A model generated the notes under the pieces. It saw only the letters and a list, made by a program, of their open reading frames with translations. It ran no database searches and was not told the origin of the DNA. From assembly GCF_000238315.3 (NCBI RefSeq), contig NZ_CP011924.1:3121001-3185000 (forward strand): DNA of 64,000 nt. Direction: 5' to 3'. Below are positions 1 to 9,238 of this stretch, one piece after another. Each line of letters begins with the position of its first letter. The first letter of the stretch is position 1. Position numbers and translations under genes: made by a program. The stretch is from Pseudoalteromonas piscicida. GTDB lineage: Bacteria; Pseudomonadota; Gammaproteobacteria; Enterobacterales; Alteromonadaceae.

Positions 1-447
1 ATGCGTTTGAAGTTCTCCATCAGGTGAAAGAGTTTTGATACAAACACTACATCTACGACCTTTAAGTAAGGTGAAGCACTTTGAAATAGCGTCAGCTAAT
101 TGCGTGTACAGTCTATGGAACTCTTCTTTTTCCACTCGCCCGTACCTTAGTTCTTGTAAGTAGTCTTTCATTAAATGAGATGAATGCGCTAAAAACACTA
201 TAGACTCACTATACCGGTGATGTTTTTGAGACTCTCTATAGAAAATATATCCTATTAAAAATATAACTGTTAAGCAGAGAAAAGTAGAAAACACATATTC
301 TTGAATACTTTCTGGAGAGTAAAAAAAACTCGCAGTTCCAGTGAAAATACCTACAGTTGCGGCGAAGCGCCCAAATATAGGCCAAAATGTAATTGGTTTA
401 TGCTTTGGTAACTGTTTTTCATATGCACTTAATATCGTGTTGTTCAA
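1..447 (-). CDS. Membrane protein, 3' end cut by window edge
   Basis: An open frame of about 149 codons runs on the minus strand off the left edge, so the C-terminus is missing. I place the start at a TTG (445-447) because a GGGAG ribosome site lies 8 nt upstream (456-460); a GTG 15 bases further upstream in the same frame is an alternative. Two hydrophobic segments (roughly residues 28-45 and 52-72) predict a two-pass membrane protein. A charged cytoplasmic-looking part follows and ends in a CSVC-type Cys pair near the edge. I do not recognise the family. It is the last visible gene of a minus-strand series that begins with a DNA methyltransferase, so it may be cargo of the older Tn7-like element. 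No function is assigned. Confidence 0.6.
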   Translation of the reverse strand, partial: MNNTILSAYEKQLPKHKPITFWPIFGRFAATVGIFTGTASFFYSPESIQEYVFSTFLCLTVIFLIGYIFYRESQKHHRYSESIVFLAHSSHLMKDYLQELRYGRVEKEEFHRLYTQLADAISKCFTLLKGRRCSVCIKTLSPDGELQTH

Positions 448-634
448 GTTAGTAACTCCCACACTCAATAAATCGCTTCCAATATGCGAACACAAACTTA
501 AAAATTAACAGAAAAATAACACAAATGTCAAAGTATAAAAGTATATTATTGAACGATAAAGTCACTGGTGATTTATATAAATGCAGATTAATAAAAATAA
601 AGCTCACCACGAGGTTTGATGTGCTACAGAAGTA

Positions 635-892
635 CTAACTGTACGAAGCTAATACTCCATCCAGATAACCTTGAGCAAAAGCAGCTTGCACACTCTTATG
701 CCTCACTGTCCCAGCTTGACTATCTGGTAAGTTATTGTAATTTATATTTAAAGACTTAGCCCTCGCAAGCCCTAGTGTACGCCCCTCGTCATAGGCACAC
801 CCAGCACACTTATGACGACCATTAAACTGGCTCTGATCTGAAGGCAAATTCTCGAAAGAGCTGTCATACCTATGTTTTTTTTGACAAGTCAT
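635..892 (-). CDS. Small Cys-containing hypothetical protein (85 aa)
   Basis: An 85-residue soluble protein with an HKCAGCAYDEG stretch (C29 and C32) that could bind a metal. Its C-terminal half has a conserved look (LPDSQAGTVRHKS, then FAQGYLDG). The start is ATG, 4 bp after the stop of the upstream gene, so the two are probably co-transcribed. My impression is that small proteins of this kind accompany restriction or defence genes, but I cannot name the family and assign no function. It lies downstream of a methyltransferase and an IS-broken partner gene, which fits an accessory role in that module. Confidence 0.6.
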   Translation of the reverse strand: MTCQKKHRYDSSFENLPSDQSQFNGRHKCAGCAYDEGRTLGLARAKSLNINYNNLPDSQAGTVRHKSVQAAFAQGYLDGVLASYS

Positions 893-1505
893 TTTGTTAC
901 TCCTTTTTAGCTCTTGGTTGCTCCCCTCTAAAAGGAGCTAATTCCTTTACCCACGAAGACAGTGTCTTAGCGCGTCTCTTTGCTGTATCAGGGCTCAAAC
1001 TGGGACATCTATCTGACAAGAAAGCAAACGCCGATTTCGGTTCAAGATCTCTTAAAGACTTCACTCCAGCCCACTTTATCCAAGCCCAGCCACACTCACT
1101 ACTTTCGAAGCGAATTGCCGCTACTCTAAGCTTCTCTTCCTGCTCCAATTGTTCAAATTGGAAACCTGCAGAGTGAATACCACTACCTTGATTAAGGAAG
1201 CCTAGCGCCTTTGCCGCATGAATATAATATAAAACCTGTCTATCTGTAGTAACACCTATTTTTTCAGGCGTCACAACTTCTCCCGACGCTTTGATGGACA
1301 CCACTTGAAAAACTTTACTTAAATTATCTGCTTGAGGGACCTGTGAACTCGATATCCAGCTGATTGAATCTTGGCGCATCCTAGTAAGTATTTCACGGGC
1401 TTTCTCTTCACTAATACTCAATTCCGCGCAGTATTCAGATTCTTTACTAAATTGAATCTTCACCTTTCCTTCAATAATACTTTCTAAAAGTTCTTCCTGT
1501 AGTGG

Positions 1506-2686
<1,181 letters not shown>

Positions 2687-2860
2687 TTTTTCACCCAAAT
2701 TTGTATGCAAATAGCATAACATTTCTTTCTTAATGGGTGGCCAAATTAACTATGCCACTACAGTGGGACATCCTGTGTATAATGTTGAGGCCATTCATTG
2801 ACTGCTTGATTCATGTTTCTAAATAATCCTTTTTCAGTACGCAAATAGAATATATTCTAA

Positions 2861-3577
2861 TTAGGTGCCACAATCAATAGTTAACCTTTCAATAACATTT
2901 TCTACAGCTTCTGATAAAAGGTCATTCCCATAGAAATTTCTTCCATTTCTGATTGCCGCAACACCGGTGCTTCCAGATCCCATAAAAGGATCACAAACTA
3001 CATTACCTTCATCAGAACTCTGTTTTACGAGTATTTCTAACAATTCAACAGGTTTCTCTGTTGGATAACCTCGATAAACTCTCGGCACTTGTAAAACATC
3101 CGGAACAGACAAATCATTTAGCTTCCTCTTTCCTTTTTCAAAAAAAAGAATAAATTCGTATCTTGCACGATAATGATAACCCATCCCAATTTTCATTTTA
3201 TCCCACACAATAGGTTTCCAAAATTTGAAACCCTGCTCCTCTGCTATCGACTTAACTATAAATGCAGTTTCTTGATCACAGAGCATATAAAAGTGACTGT
3301 TCTTTTTTAATACTCTGTACACGTTTTTGAAAAGCGATTCAAATCTAGAGTTCGGAAATATTTCAAACCAACTATTGCTAGACGCTTTACTATTTTTTAA
3401 TCTTGTAGTCGTGCCTACCTTTCGATGCTTTTCTAAAGATTCATATGGCGGGTCCGTTATCAATAAATCCACACTCTCAGCCTCCAGTGAAGCTAGAAAA
3501 TCCACTGCGTCTGTATTACCTAAGATTAAGTCTTTGATACTAACACCCCAAAGGCACTGTATATAATAACAGCGCAT
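2861..3577 (-). CDS. DNA N4/N6 methyltransferase, N6_N4_Mtase family
   Basis: A 238-aa amino-methyltransferase. Motif IV, TDPPYES, lies at residues 41-47 and the S-adenosylmethionine motif DPFMGSGSTG comes near the C-terminus (about residue 195). This permuted order (catalytic motif first) is the beta-class arrangement of the N6_N4_Mtase family. It would methylate adenine or N4-cytosine in a short DNA motif; the target is unknown. A possible partner begins 46 bp downstream and is broken by an IS3 element, so methylation may persist without restriction. The GC-poor coding style matches neighbouring accessory genes. It lies in the remnant of the older Tn7-like element, divergent from the membrane gene at 3664. 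The ATG at 3577 has only a weak ribosome site. Confidence 0.88.
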   Translation of the reverse strand: MRCYYIQCLWGVSIKDLILGNTDAVDFLASLEAESVDLLITDPPYESLEKHRKVGTTTRLKNSKASSNSWFEIFPNSRFESLFKNVYRVLKKNSHFYMLCDQETAFIVKSIAEEQGFKFWKPIVWDKMKIGMGYHYRARYEFILFFEKGKRKLNDLSVPDVLQVPRVYRGYPTEKPVELLEILVKQSSDEGNVVCDPFMGSGSTGVAAIRNGRNFYGNDLLSEAVENVIERLTIDCGT

Positions 3578-3663
3578 AATAGCTCAAAAACCTAAAAAAC
3601 TCGATGCATTATCGTTATTATTTTTTTACTATCGGCTAATGATGGTTAAATCAAGGAATAAAT

Positions 3664-4158
3664 ATGACAGGTGTAATAAAGTTACCAATCTACTTTGTCT
3701 TTGCTTTTTTGCTATTGCAAAACATTCTGGGAATCTGGTTGGTATTTGAAGGAGTAATCAATGGTTTCAACTTCATTACTTCTCAGCTGCATAATAAAAC
3801 TGATGCTATAGATTCAACAACTATCTTAATGCTTTTTACATGCACAGGCGCCCTACTAGGAAGTAACATTCTCAACGTTATTTCTTTTCACCGCTACATA
3901 GCTATTGAGAAAAAGTTTGATCCAGACCATGTATGGGGTTTTTTTCTCAACCCCTTTCTGTCCATAACAATTGGAGCGGTCGCCTTTGGCCTACTGCAAG
4001 CAGGCCTTTTCATCCTAAATGGCTCAAATATAGTTAAGTCAACAAGCCATGTTCAAAGCTTCGGGTATCTCGGGTTCGGAGCTATTGCAGGATATAATTG
4101 GGATGTATTTGTACAAAAAATTCAAAATGCGTCTAAAAGCATTAATATAAATAAATAG
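3664..4158 (+). CDS. Four-pass membrane protein, unknown
   Basis: A 164-aa hydrophobic protein with about four membrane segments: residues 6-28, 51-75, 90-115 and a shorter one near 130-145. It starts at ATG 3664 with AAGGAA 6 bases upstream. It is divergent from the methyltransferase, with 86 bp between the starts. I recognise no enzyme motif or family. It is the last full gene before the right-type Tn7 end at 4613, the place where tnsA would be expected in an intact Tn7-like element. Its role could be an effector or accessory part of the neighbouring methyltransferase module, but nothing in the sequence proves this. Confidence 0.6.
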   Translation: MTGVIKLPIYFVFAFLLLQNILGIWLVFEGVINGFNFITSQLHNKTDAIDSTTILMLFTCTGALLGSNILNVISFHRYIAIEKKFDPDHVWGFFLNPFLSITIGAVAFGLLQAGLFILNGSNIVKSTSHVQSFGYLGFGAIAGYNWDVFVQKIQNASKSININK

Positions 4159-4543
4159 TTAATTTTGGATCGCGAAATTAAAATTAGAGGCTAAATTTAT
4201 TTGGATACACTCTGCCCACCTTTCAACCTCCACCCAAGAGAAAAGCAACTTGATAAGTTTTCAAATGAATTAAAGAGTAGGTAGTTAATATCAACTCATC
4301 TACTTCCAAAGCTCAGAGACAGCTTAGAACGAATAAAGGTGTCCCCAATCTCCCACTCAAGTGTATTGTTCTCATTGGCATTAACAGCTTGATCCACCAA
4401 AGTTATCAGATCTTAAGGCAAAGCTTAAAAATACTGCTTGGCTCTCAAGGCCAAGAAAAGGTGGAATGAAAGTTTTGATATTCAAAGTCTAGATCTCAAG
4501 TAGTGGAATAGACTACTCACTAACAGCCCCATTCAAAGAATAA
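4159..4543. other. Non-coding stretch with probable gene debris
   Basis: No intact gene is visible here. The minus strand shows short frames that look like the decayed end of a protein: frame 1 reads ...IPPFLGLESQAVFLSFALR, and after an apparent frameshift frame 2 reads DLITLVDQAVNANENN, later GDTFIRSKLSLSFGS, with a stop at 4296-4298. The 19 and 43 codons joined by one shift suggest a broken gene, but I cannot identify it. It lies just inside the older element's right end. Confidence 0.35.
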
Positions 4544-4613
4544 CTAACAATTAACTCCAAGTACTCAATATGATACTTTATTGTACGGGGTGAAACTTTA
4601 TTGTTCACCCACA
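4544..4613 (-). mobile_element. Right-type end of a second, older Tn7-like element (B)
   Basis: Read on the minus strand from 4613 the sequence begins TGTGGGTGAACAATAAAG, very close to the published Tn7 terminus. It has TnsB-type sites at about 4584-4605 and 4564-4585, and a degenerate third at 4544-4565. The 20-bp step is identical to the right end of element A. The ATAAAG/ATATAG core begins 13 bases from the terminus, as in both ends of A. The end faces left, so the element extends into positions 1-4613. No tnsA lies next to it, so B is truncated, rearranged or uses transposition proteins in trans. Confidence 0.8.
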
Positions 4614-4617
4614 CATG
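4614..4617. other. Target duplication CATG, left copy
   Basis: Four bases, CATG, separate the end of element B (4613) from the left end of element A (4618). The same CATG follows the right end of A at 20625-20628. Tn7 duplicates 5 bp. The fifth base is ambiguous here: ACATG if one end base is shared, or CATGT against CATGA with one mismatch. The layout is what a second insertion into the same attTn7 would leave. Confidence 0.6.
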
Positions 4618-4766
4618 TGTCGCCCAGCAATATAGTTTCATACTGAGCGGGGCTGTAGGGCCTGTGTTTTGGTTTGGAAATTTGAGGTTGGGAAAATAGA
4701 GTTTCATACTCGATGGCTTGTTACTTATCAATACTGGCTTTCTTAGATAATAAAGATTCATACTGG
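4618..4766 (+). repeat. Left end of element A with three spaced TnsB-type sites
   Basis: The terminus reads TGTCGCCCAGCA and then ATATAGTTTCATAC. Sites lie at 4626-4647, 4691-4712 and 4745-4766, sharing the core ATA(T/G/A)AG(T/A)TTCATACT. Gaps between sites of 43 and 32 bp match the spaced layout of the Tn7 left end. The stop codon of the first cargo gene is 65 bp further in. Confidence 0.88.
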
Positions 4767-4830
4767 CTAATGAGTGGTGTCTCTGGATGGAAAGTAAAGT
4801 CAAATCACAGCACAGACGCTTAAACAATCC

Positions 4831-5580
4831 CTATTCTACATATATATATTTCGATACGAACCAGCTACAGTTTTCATCAGTACATATGTCTTTGAAATCT
4901 TCTTTCTCATAATCAAGAGGATCAAGTTCAGTGCTAAAAACAACGTAGTAAAGTGTCTCAGACTTTACAGTTGTAAAATAACTCAAGGTTTTCTTTGAAG
5001 ATTTGAGTGACACTAATCTTTTCATAAATGTAGACTCTGTTTTCTCTTCTGAAGAGATTACATCATAAACATTTGGATACCGTGCATCTACTTTCTTCAA
5101 AAAACGCCCTGCAGCTTCAACCTCATAAACAACCATAGGCTTTTTATCTAGATTGTAAACGAGCTTCGATTTTCCTTTGTTCTCAATAATAATTTCTATA
5201 ATTAGACCTTTCGTTTCATTCAAAAAATCTTTATGTGATGAGGCGTAGTTAACAATCTTGAAATCCATTGCGATTGTTGAAGCCTCAGTATTTTCAATAT
5301 CTTTTTTTAGCTCTCGTAATTTTGCTTGCTCTGATAATAGAGCTGTATTTGCTCTCTCAGCTTGTTCTTGAATATCAAAACTGTAGTATGCCCAGATCCC
5401 ACCAAAAGCAATCGCCACTGTTGTTACTAAATTTTGCAACGTTTCTGAAGCTGAAAGCGTTTCGTTTAAACGACTTGTCTTCCAAATAATTAAAATGCCG
5501 AAACCAACCAATATAGCCAAAAAAGCTAATGAGAGTGTCAACGGTAAGTTAAATACTGGCTCTATAGATTCAATTGTCAT
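4831..5580 (-). CDS. Membrane protein with coiled coil and extracytoplasmic-type domain
   Basis: A 249-aa protein with a hydrophobic segment at residues 12-32, a second near 48-66, a charged helical stretch with coiled-coil character (QEQAERANTALLSEQAKLRE, about 71-95), and then a beta-rich C-terminal domain of about 150 residues. I do not recognise the family. It overlaps the upstream gene by 4 bp (ATGA at 5577-5580), so the two are translationally coupled and probably act together. It is the outermost cargo gene at the left end of element A, next to a methyltransferase and a NurA/HerA pair. In defence islands such membrane proteins are often effectors, but that role is inferred only from position. 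Confidence 0.65.
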   Translation of the reverse strand: MTIESIEPVFNLPLTLSLAFLAILVGFGILIIWKTSRLNETLSASETLQNLVTTVAIAFGGIWAYYSFDIQEQAERANTALLSEQAKLRELKKDIENTEASTIAMDFKIVNYASSHKDFLNETKGLIIEIIIENKGKSKLVYNLDKKPMVVYEVEAAGRFLKKVDARYPNVYDVISSEEKTESTFMKRLVSLKSSKKTLSYFTTVKSETLYYVVFSTELDPLDYEKEDFKDICTDENCSWFVSKYIYVE

Positions 5581-6731
5581 ATCCCAGTCTCATTATTGGG
5601 CTTTGCATTAGGAAACCCCTCTGGTACTTTCTCTTCGAGTTCAGGAGGAAAAGTCGCTAACTTCATGTCTTCCTTAACTGCTTTGATTTCTTTTAGTGAC
5701 GTTTTGTTAGGTTTCGCCAATTCTATTTCGAGTTTACTCTTATGTAATTCAAAAGGTGTGTGCCTCACAACGCCATCGTGTACCTTATTAATATGCTCAC
5801 TATTAGCACTTATTACTTGTCCATCTTCTTCACTCTGAAATGAACTATTTTCTCCCATACAGCTGGTTAGAGAAGCTATAAATAGTAGCATAGGAACACG
5901 CTGCTCAAAGCTTACACTCCCCCATACAGAACCTGGTGAAGTGAAGATACTCTTATTTGATAATGTGTAACCACCGCTTTTTCCAAAGTCAGTGTAGGCA
6001 TCTAAAAATTGATTTTGGTCGGTCAGAAACCATTCAACACTACTCGGGTTATTTGAAAATAACTCAAGCTGCTGAATTATTCTCTGAAATTCTGTTAAGT
6101 GAAACTGAGAGATATCTCCTTCATGTCCTATCTTATTCGTGAAGTGAAACTTCTTTCCTTGAATATAGCAGCTGTATAGCCAGTGAGTTAGGAGTTCAGA
6201 GTGTGCTTGAAGAGAAAATACGCTTCTTTGAGAATTGAGCGAGGCTTGTATTGGTGGTGGCAAAGTAGATCTTAAACGCTGTTCCTCCCATTTCACATCT
6301 CGCTTCAATATACCATTCAATTCACGTGTAATAAAACCATCATCTTTTTGTATTTGGACCTTCAAAGGCTTAGAGTCTACATAAGCTTGTGATATCACAG
6401 TTCCAACTAAAATATGCGAATGAGTCAAAGTAAAAATGGTATCACCAACCTTAATATCTTCAACAAGCATCCTTATCTGATTATAATTCGCGGTCATTTG
6501 AGCTGTTACAAGCCTATCGTCGACAGGTAAAGATTGATTAAGTTTATTGAGTTCTTTTTGGATTCGCGGTAGGTGTTCAGCTGTAATACGTCCTTCAGAA
6601 TCTAATCTAACATGATCCATATGGCCCAATGCAACAACACCAGTCTTAGCAAAGAGGTTAAAGTCAACTCCGCTTCTCCCAGCCCTTACTACCCAATATT
6701 GGGAACCCTCTGATATTTCTGGTATGTTCAT
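5577..6731 (-). CDS. Protein with putative EVE/Mrr-like N-terminal domain
   Basis: A 384-aa protein. The N-terminus (YWVVRAGRSGVDFNLFAKTG, then VVALGH) resembles the start of EVE-like or Mrr-type modules that read modified DNA bases. The similarity is by eye and not certain. A long middle region has no motif I know, and the C-terminus (from about 300) is charged and probably disordered, with many Lys and Glu. It starts at ATG 6731, divergent from the adenine methyltransferase at 6956, and overlaps the downstream membrane-protein gene by 4 bp. A modification reader next to a methyltransferase, a nuclease and an ATPase would make sense as the sensor of a restriction-like system. That reading is inference. 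Confidence 0.55.
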   Translation of the reverse strand: MNIPEISEGSQYWVVRAGRSGVDFNLFAKTGVVALGHMDHVRLDSEGRITAEHLPRIQKELNKLNQSLPVDDRLVTAQMTANYNQIRMLVEDIKVGDTIFTLTHSHILVGTVISQAYVDSKPLKVQIQKDDGFITRELNGILKRDVKWEEQRLRSTLPPPIQASLNSQRSVFSLQAHSELLTHWLYSCYIQGKKFHFTNKIGHEGDISQFHLTEFQRIIQQLELFSNNPSSVEWFLTDQNQFLDAYTDFGKSGGYTLSNKSIFTSPGSVWGSVSFEQRVPMLLFIASLTSCMGENSSFQSEEDGQVISANSEHINKVHDGVVRHTPFELHKSKLEIELAKPNKTSLKEIKAVKEDMKLATFPPELEEKVPEGFPNAKPNNETGI

Positions 6732-6955
6732 TTCACACTATCCTTACAGTCTTATATCATTATATTTTACATAAATATTTTCATTTCTCATCTTTTAAAG
6801 AACTTAATTTTCACTACAAAATTCACTCCATATAGATACATGAAAATGTATGCAGTCGCCACTATTCTATCAATTAAGCCACGATACTCTTTCTCTGGCC
6901 AAGATAGTTAAAACAGTGGTACAATGTCGCGAGCAGCCAGGAGAACTAAGTAATA
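6732..6955. promoter_or_regulatory. Divergent intergenic region between cargo genes
   Basis: A 224-bp AT-rich gap separates two divergent starts (6731 minus, 6956 plus) and must hold promoters for both. A candidate ribosome site CAGGAG lies about 12-17 bases before the ATG at 6956. I cannot assign exact -35/-10 boxes or an operator. Confidence 0.4.
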
Positions 6956-7843
6956 ATGCCAGTCACCCCGTCACCACTCCGCTACCCAGGTGGTAAAACA
7001 GCCATTACCCCTATGGTCACAGAGTTGATAAACACAAATAACCTTCGCACAGCTCACTATGTGGAGCCTTATGCGGGAGGAGCTGGTTTAGCACTATCGT
7101 TACTATTTAATGGCTCTGTTCCACATATCCATTTAAATGATATCGACATTTCTATATGGTCATTCTGGCACTCAATACTTTACCGCACGGACGAATTTAT
7201 AGAGCTCATTGAAAAAACAGATATAACGTTAGATGAATGGCATAAACAAAAAGCAATTCAAGAATCAAAAAATATCGTAGATAGTCTTACTCTTGGCTTT
7301 TCTAGCTTTTTCTTGAATAGGACAAATAGGTCTGGAATCATTCAAAAAGCAGGAGTTATTGGCGGATTAGAGCAAAAAAGTAGCTATAAGCTAGATTGTC
7401 GTTTTAACAAAGCAGACCTCATTCTCAAAATAAGAAAAATTGCCAGCTTTTCCAATCAAATCCATATTTATAACATGGATGCCATTGATTTTATTCAACA
7501 TATTGAGACACACATTGACCGAAGCTTTTATTGCATCGACCCCCCATACTTTGTAAAAGGCCAAAGCTTATACACTAACTTTTATGAGCCAAATGATCAC
7601 GAACGCCTGGCTTATGCTATTAGCGAAATAAAGGGAAAGTGGGTAATGACTTACGACTATGCTGAAGCAATAAAAAACCTATACTCAAAGTATAGGCTTT
7701 TTACTTTTTCGTTGAACTATAGCGCAGCAGACAAAAAGAAAGGTACCGAGCTGCTTATTGCTAGCACCACTCTTAGGGTTCCTCAGAAATTAAGTTTGAA
7801 GAAAGTGTCAAAGAAAAGAGCTAATTGCATTGCGACTTTATAG
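6956..7843 (+). CDS. Dam/D12-class DNA adenine N6-methyltransferase
   Basis: A 295-aa protein of the D12 class. The SAM motif near the start (PSPLRYPGGKTAI, residues 5-17) is the D12 version of motif I, followed by YVEPYAGGAG (about 42-51). The catalytic motif IV, CIDPPYF, lies near residue 194. Length matches Dam-type enzymes (about 270-300 aa). It would place N6-methyladenine in a short sequence; the site is unknown. It is the only plus-strand gene of the cassette. Its last 6 bp overlap the 3' end of the NurA-like gene on the other strand, and such a tight convergent overlap suggests the genes moved together. It probably protects self DNA from the adjacent nuclease system, which is inference from context. 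Confidence 0.88.
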   Translation: MPVTPSPLRYPGGKTAITPMVTELINTNNLRTAHYVEPYAGGAGLALSLLFNGSVPHIHLNDIDISIWSFWHSILYRTDEFIELIEKTDITLDEWHKQKAIQESKNIVDSLTLGFSSFFLNRTNRSGIIQKAGVIGGLEQKSSYKLDCRFNKADLILKIRKIASFSNQIHIYNMDAIDFIQHIETHIDRSFYCIDPPYFVKGQSLYTNFYEPNDHERLAYAISEIKGKWVMTYDYAEAIKNLYSKYRLFTFSLNYSAADKKKGTELLIASTTLRVPQKLSLKKVSKKRANCIATL

Positions 7844-9238
7844 ATTTAGACCCTTTTTGGATAGTATCTCAAGAACTCTCCCTCCAGGAACTAAGCTTAT
7901 CGATGCGTGTCTATGAGCGAGGGCTATAGGAACAATCGCATTTTCATATAACTCAAGTTCAAAGTGAGTAATTAAACTCATTGCTAATTTTAGCTGTTCT
8001 CTATAGCGTTCGACTTCAACTTTTTCTTCAGAAAATCTAGCTTTTGAATTACTAGTCGCTTCTTCACCTTCGATATGAGAAGGTACTTTTTTGGCGAATG
8101 GATAAACTAGGCCAAAAACAAACACCTTCCCGCTTCTTGTTTTAAATATAAAATCTTGCCCGTAGTAGGTTTCATGCCCAAAGTTGGCGGATGTTTCTGA
8201 ACGAGCTGCAATATACTTGTGGCGATATTCATCATCTATTACTCTAAATGCTCCCATAGGAATGTAGGGACATAAAGCCTTAGCATGTTCAACGGCAGGG
8301 CCTGTTTTTTGTATACCAATAATTAGAGGGGGTTGATACCCCTTTTCAACCAGATGTTTCCTGACTTTTTCATATAGTCTTAGCAGTCTCGTGTGAACTT
8401 TTGCTGGTTGCCCAAAAATGGCCAAAGGACCATCAACAATAAATGCCATCCTACTCAATAATGACGGATCTCGATACCCAACCATACGGATAAAAGATGC
8501 AATAATCAGATGCTCAACTACATTCATAAACCGAGTAATAGCTGAGCCATTATCACCAAGGTCTGATATTTGCTCATGAATCCTCATAACATCCGTAATA
8601 TAGACATCCTTCTGACATGCGACGCAACGCTGTACTTCTTCACTTTTTTTAAACTTAAATTCTTCTTTGCTACCACAAGCAGGGCATAGCTCCAGTTCAA
8701 CTTCTCCATCATCTATCGCAAGTAAAGTTCCTACAACATTGAAGTTATCATCATTAGTGAAACTAGTGCGCATATCAGAAAGTTGCTCATAAACTGCCAG
8801 CCTAAAACCATCTTTGACTGTTTCCGCTCCCTTATACCTAACATTACATCCAGGTAAAGTAAATGAAATGGGATCTCCGCTACGGTGAAGCTCCGCCACT
8901 TTGAATGGATCAACAAAATTTGAATTAACCGGCTGAAGGTTGTCGAATTCAGATACCTCTATGATTATCATACTATTCTTAACGTAGCCTATTTGTGTAC
9001 TCGGAAATAAACCCGAGATAGCTTCTTTGTACGGGCTAGCATCAGAGGCTACGACATAGTCTGGCAATTTACTGTTTCCATCCTCCCAATACACATAATC
9101 CTCAGTAATTTTTTTCGCCTCTTCTGCTGAGGGCTGAGTTAAACATTTACATTCGTTAAGGAAGTTTTGTACATCCGGGTTTTTCACTAAATCAATATGC
9201 CCCCCCTTTCCAGCTGACTCTCTGCTATATGGCATCAA
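7838..9238 (-). CDS. NurA-domain nuclease
   Basis: A 466-aa protein recognised as NurA-like by two features: YVVASDASPY at residues 61-70, the acidic motif near the start of NurA nucleases, and FIVDGPLAIFGQ past the middle, followed by PLIIGIQKTGP. Between them two Cys pairs (CPACG and CVACQ, about 185-215) form a likely zinc ribbon not found in minimal archaeal NurA. NurA is a DNA exonuclease/endonuclease that works with the HerA translocase. The gene starts 4 bp inside the HerA stop (ATGA overlap at 9235-9238), so the two are coupled. Archaeal pairs process DNA ends; in a mobile bacterial element an anti-phage role is more likely, by inference. Confidence 0.8.
   Translation of the reverse strand: MMPYSRESAGKGGHIDLVKNPDVQNFLNECKCLTQPSAEEAKKITEDYVYWEDGNSKLPDYVVASDASPYKEAISGLFPSTQIGYVKNSMIIIEVSEFDNLQPVNSNFVDPFKVAELHRSGDPISFTLPGCNVRYKGAETVKDGFRLAVYEQLSDMRTSFTNDDNFNVVGTLLAIDDGEVELELCPACGSKEEFKFKKSEEVQRCVACQKDVYITDVMRIHEQISDLGDNGSAITRFMNVVEHLIIASFIRMVGYRDPSLLSRMAFIVDGPLAIFGQPAKVHTRLLRLYEKVRKHLVEKGYQPPLIIGIQKTGPAVEHAKALCPYIPMGAFRVIDDEYRHKYIAARSETSANFGHETYYGQDFIFKTRSGKVFVFGLVYPFAKKVPSHIEGEEATSNSKARFSEEKVEVERYREQLKLAMSLITHFELELYENAIVPIALAHRHASISLVPGGRVLEILSKKGLNL

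Noticed and set aside
4613..4618. A clean 5-bp Tn7 target duplication
   Set aside because: Only CATG matches both sides exactly; the fifth base depends on which terminal base is assigned to the element, so I claim only four.
4513..4827. A 104-aa minus-strand gene
   Set aside because: It spans the junction of the two transposon ends and is made of TnsB-site repeats and their flanks; its frame is accidental.
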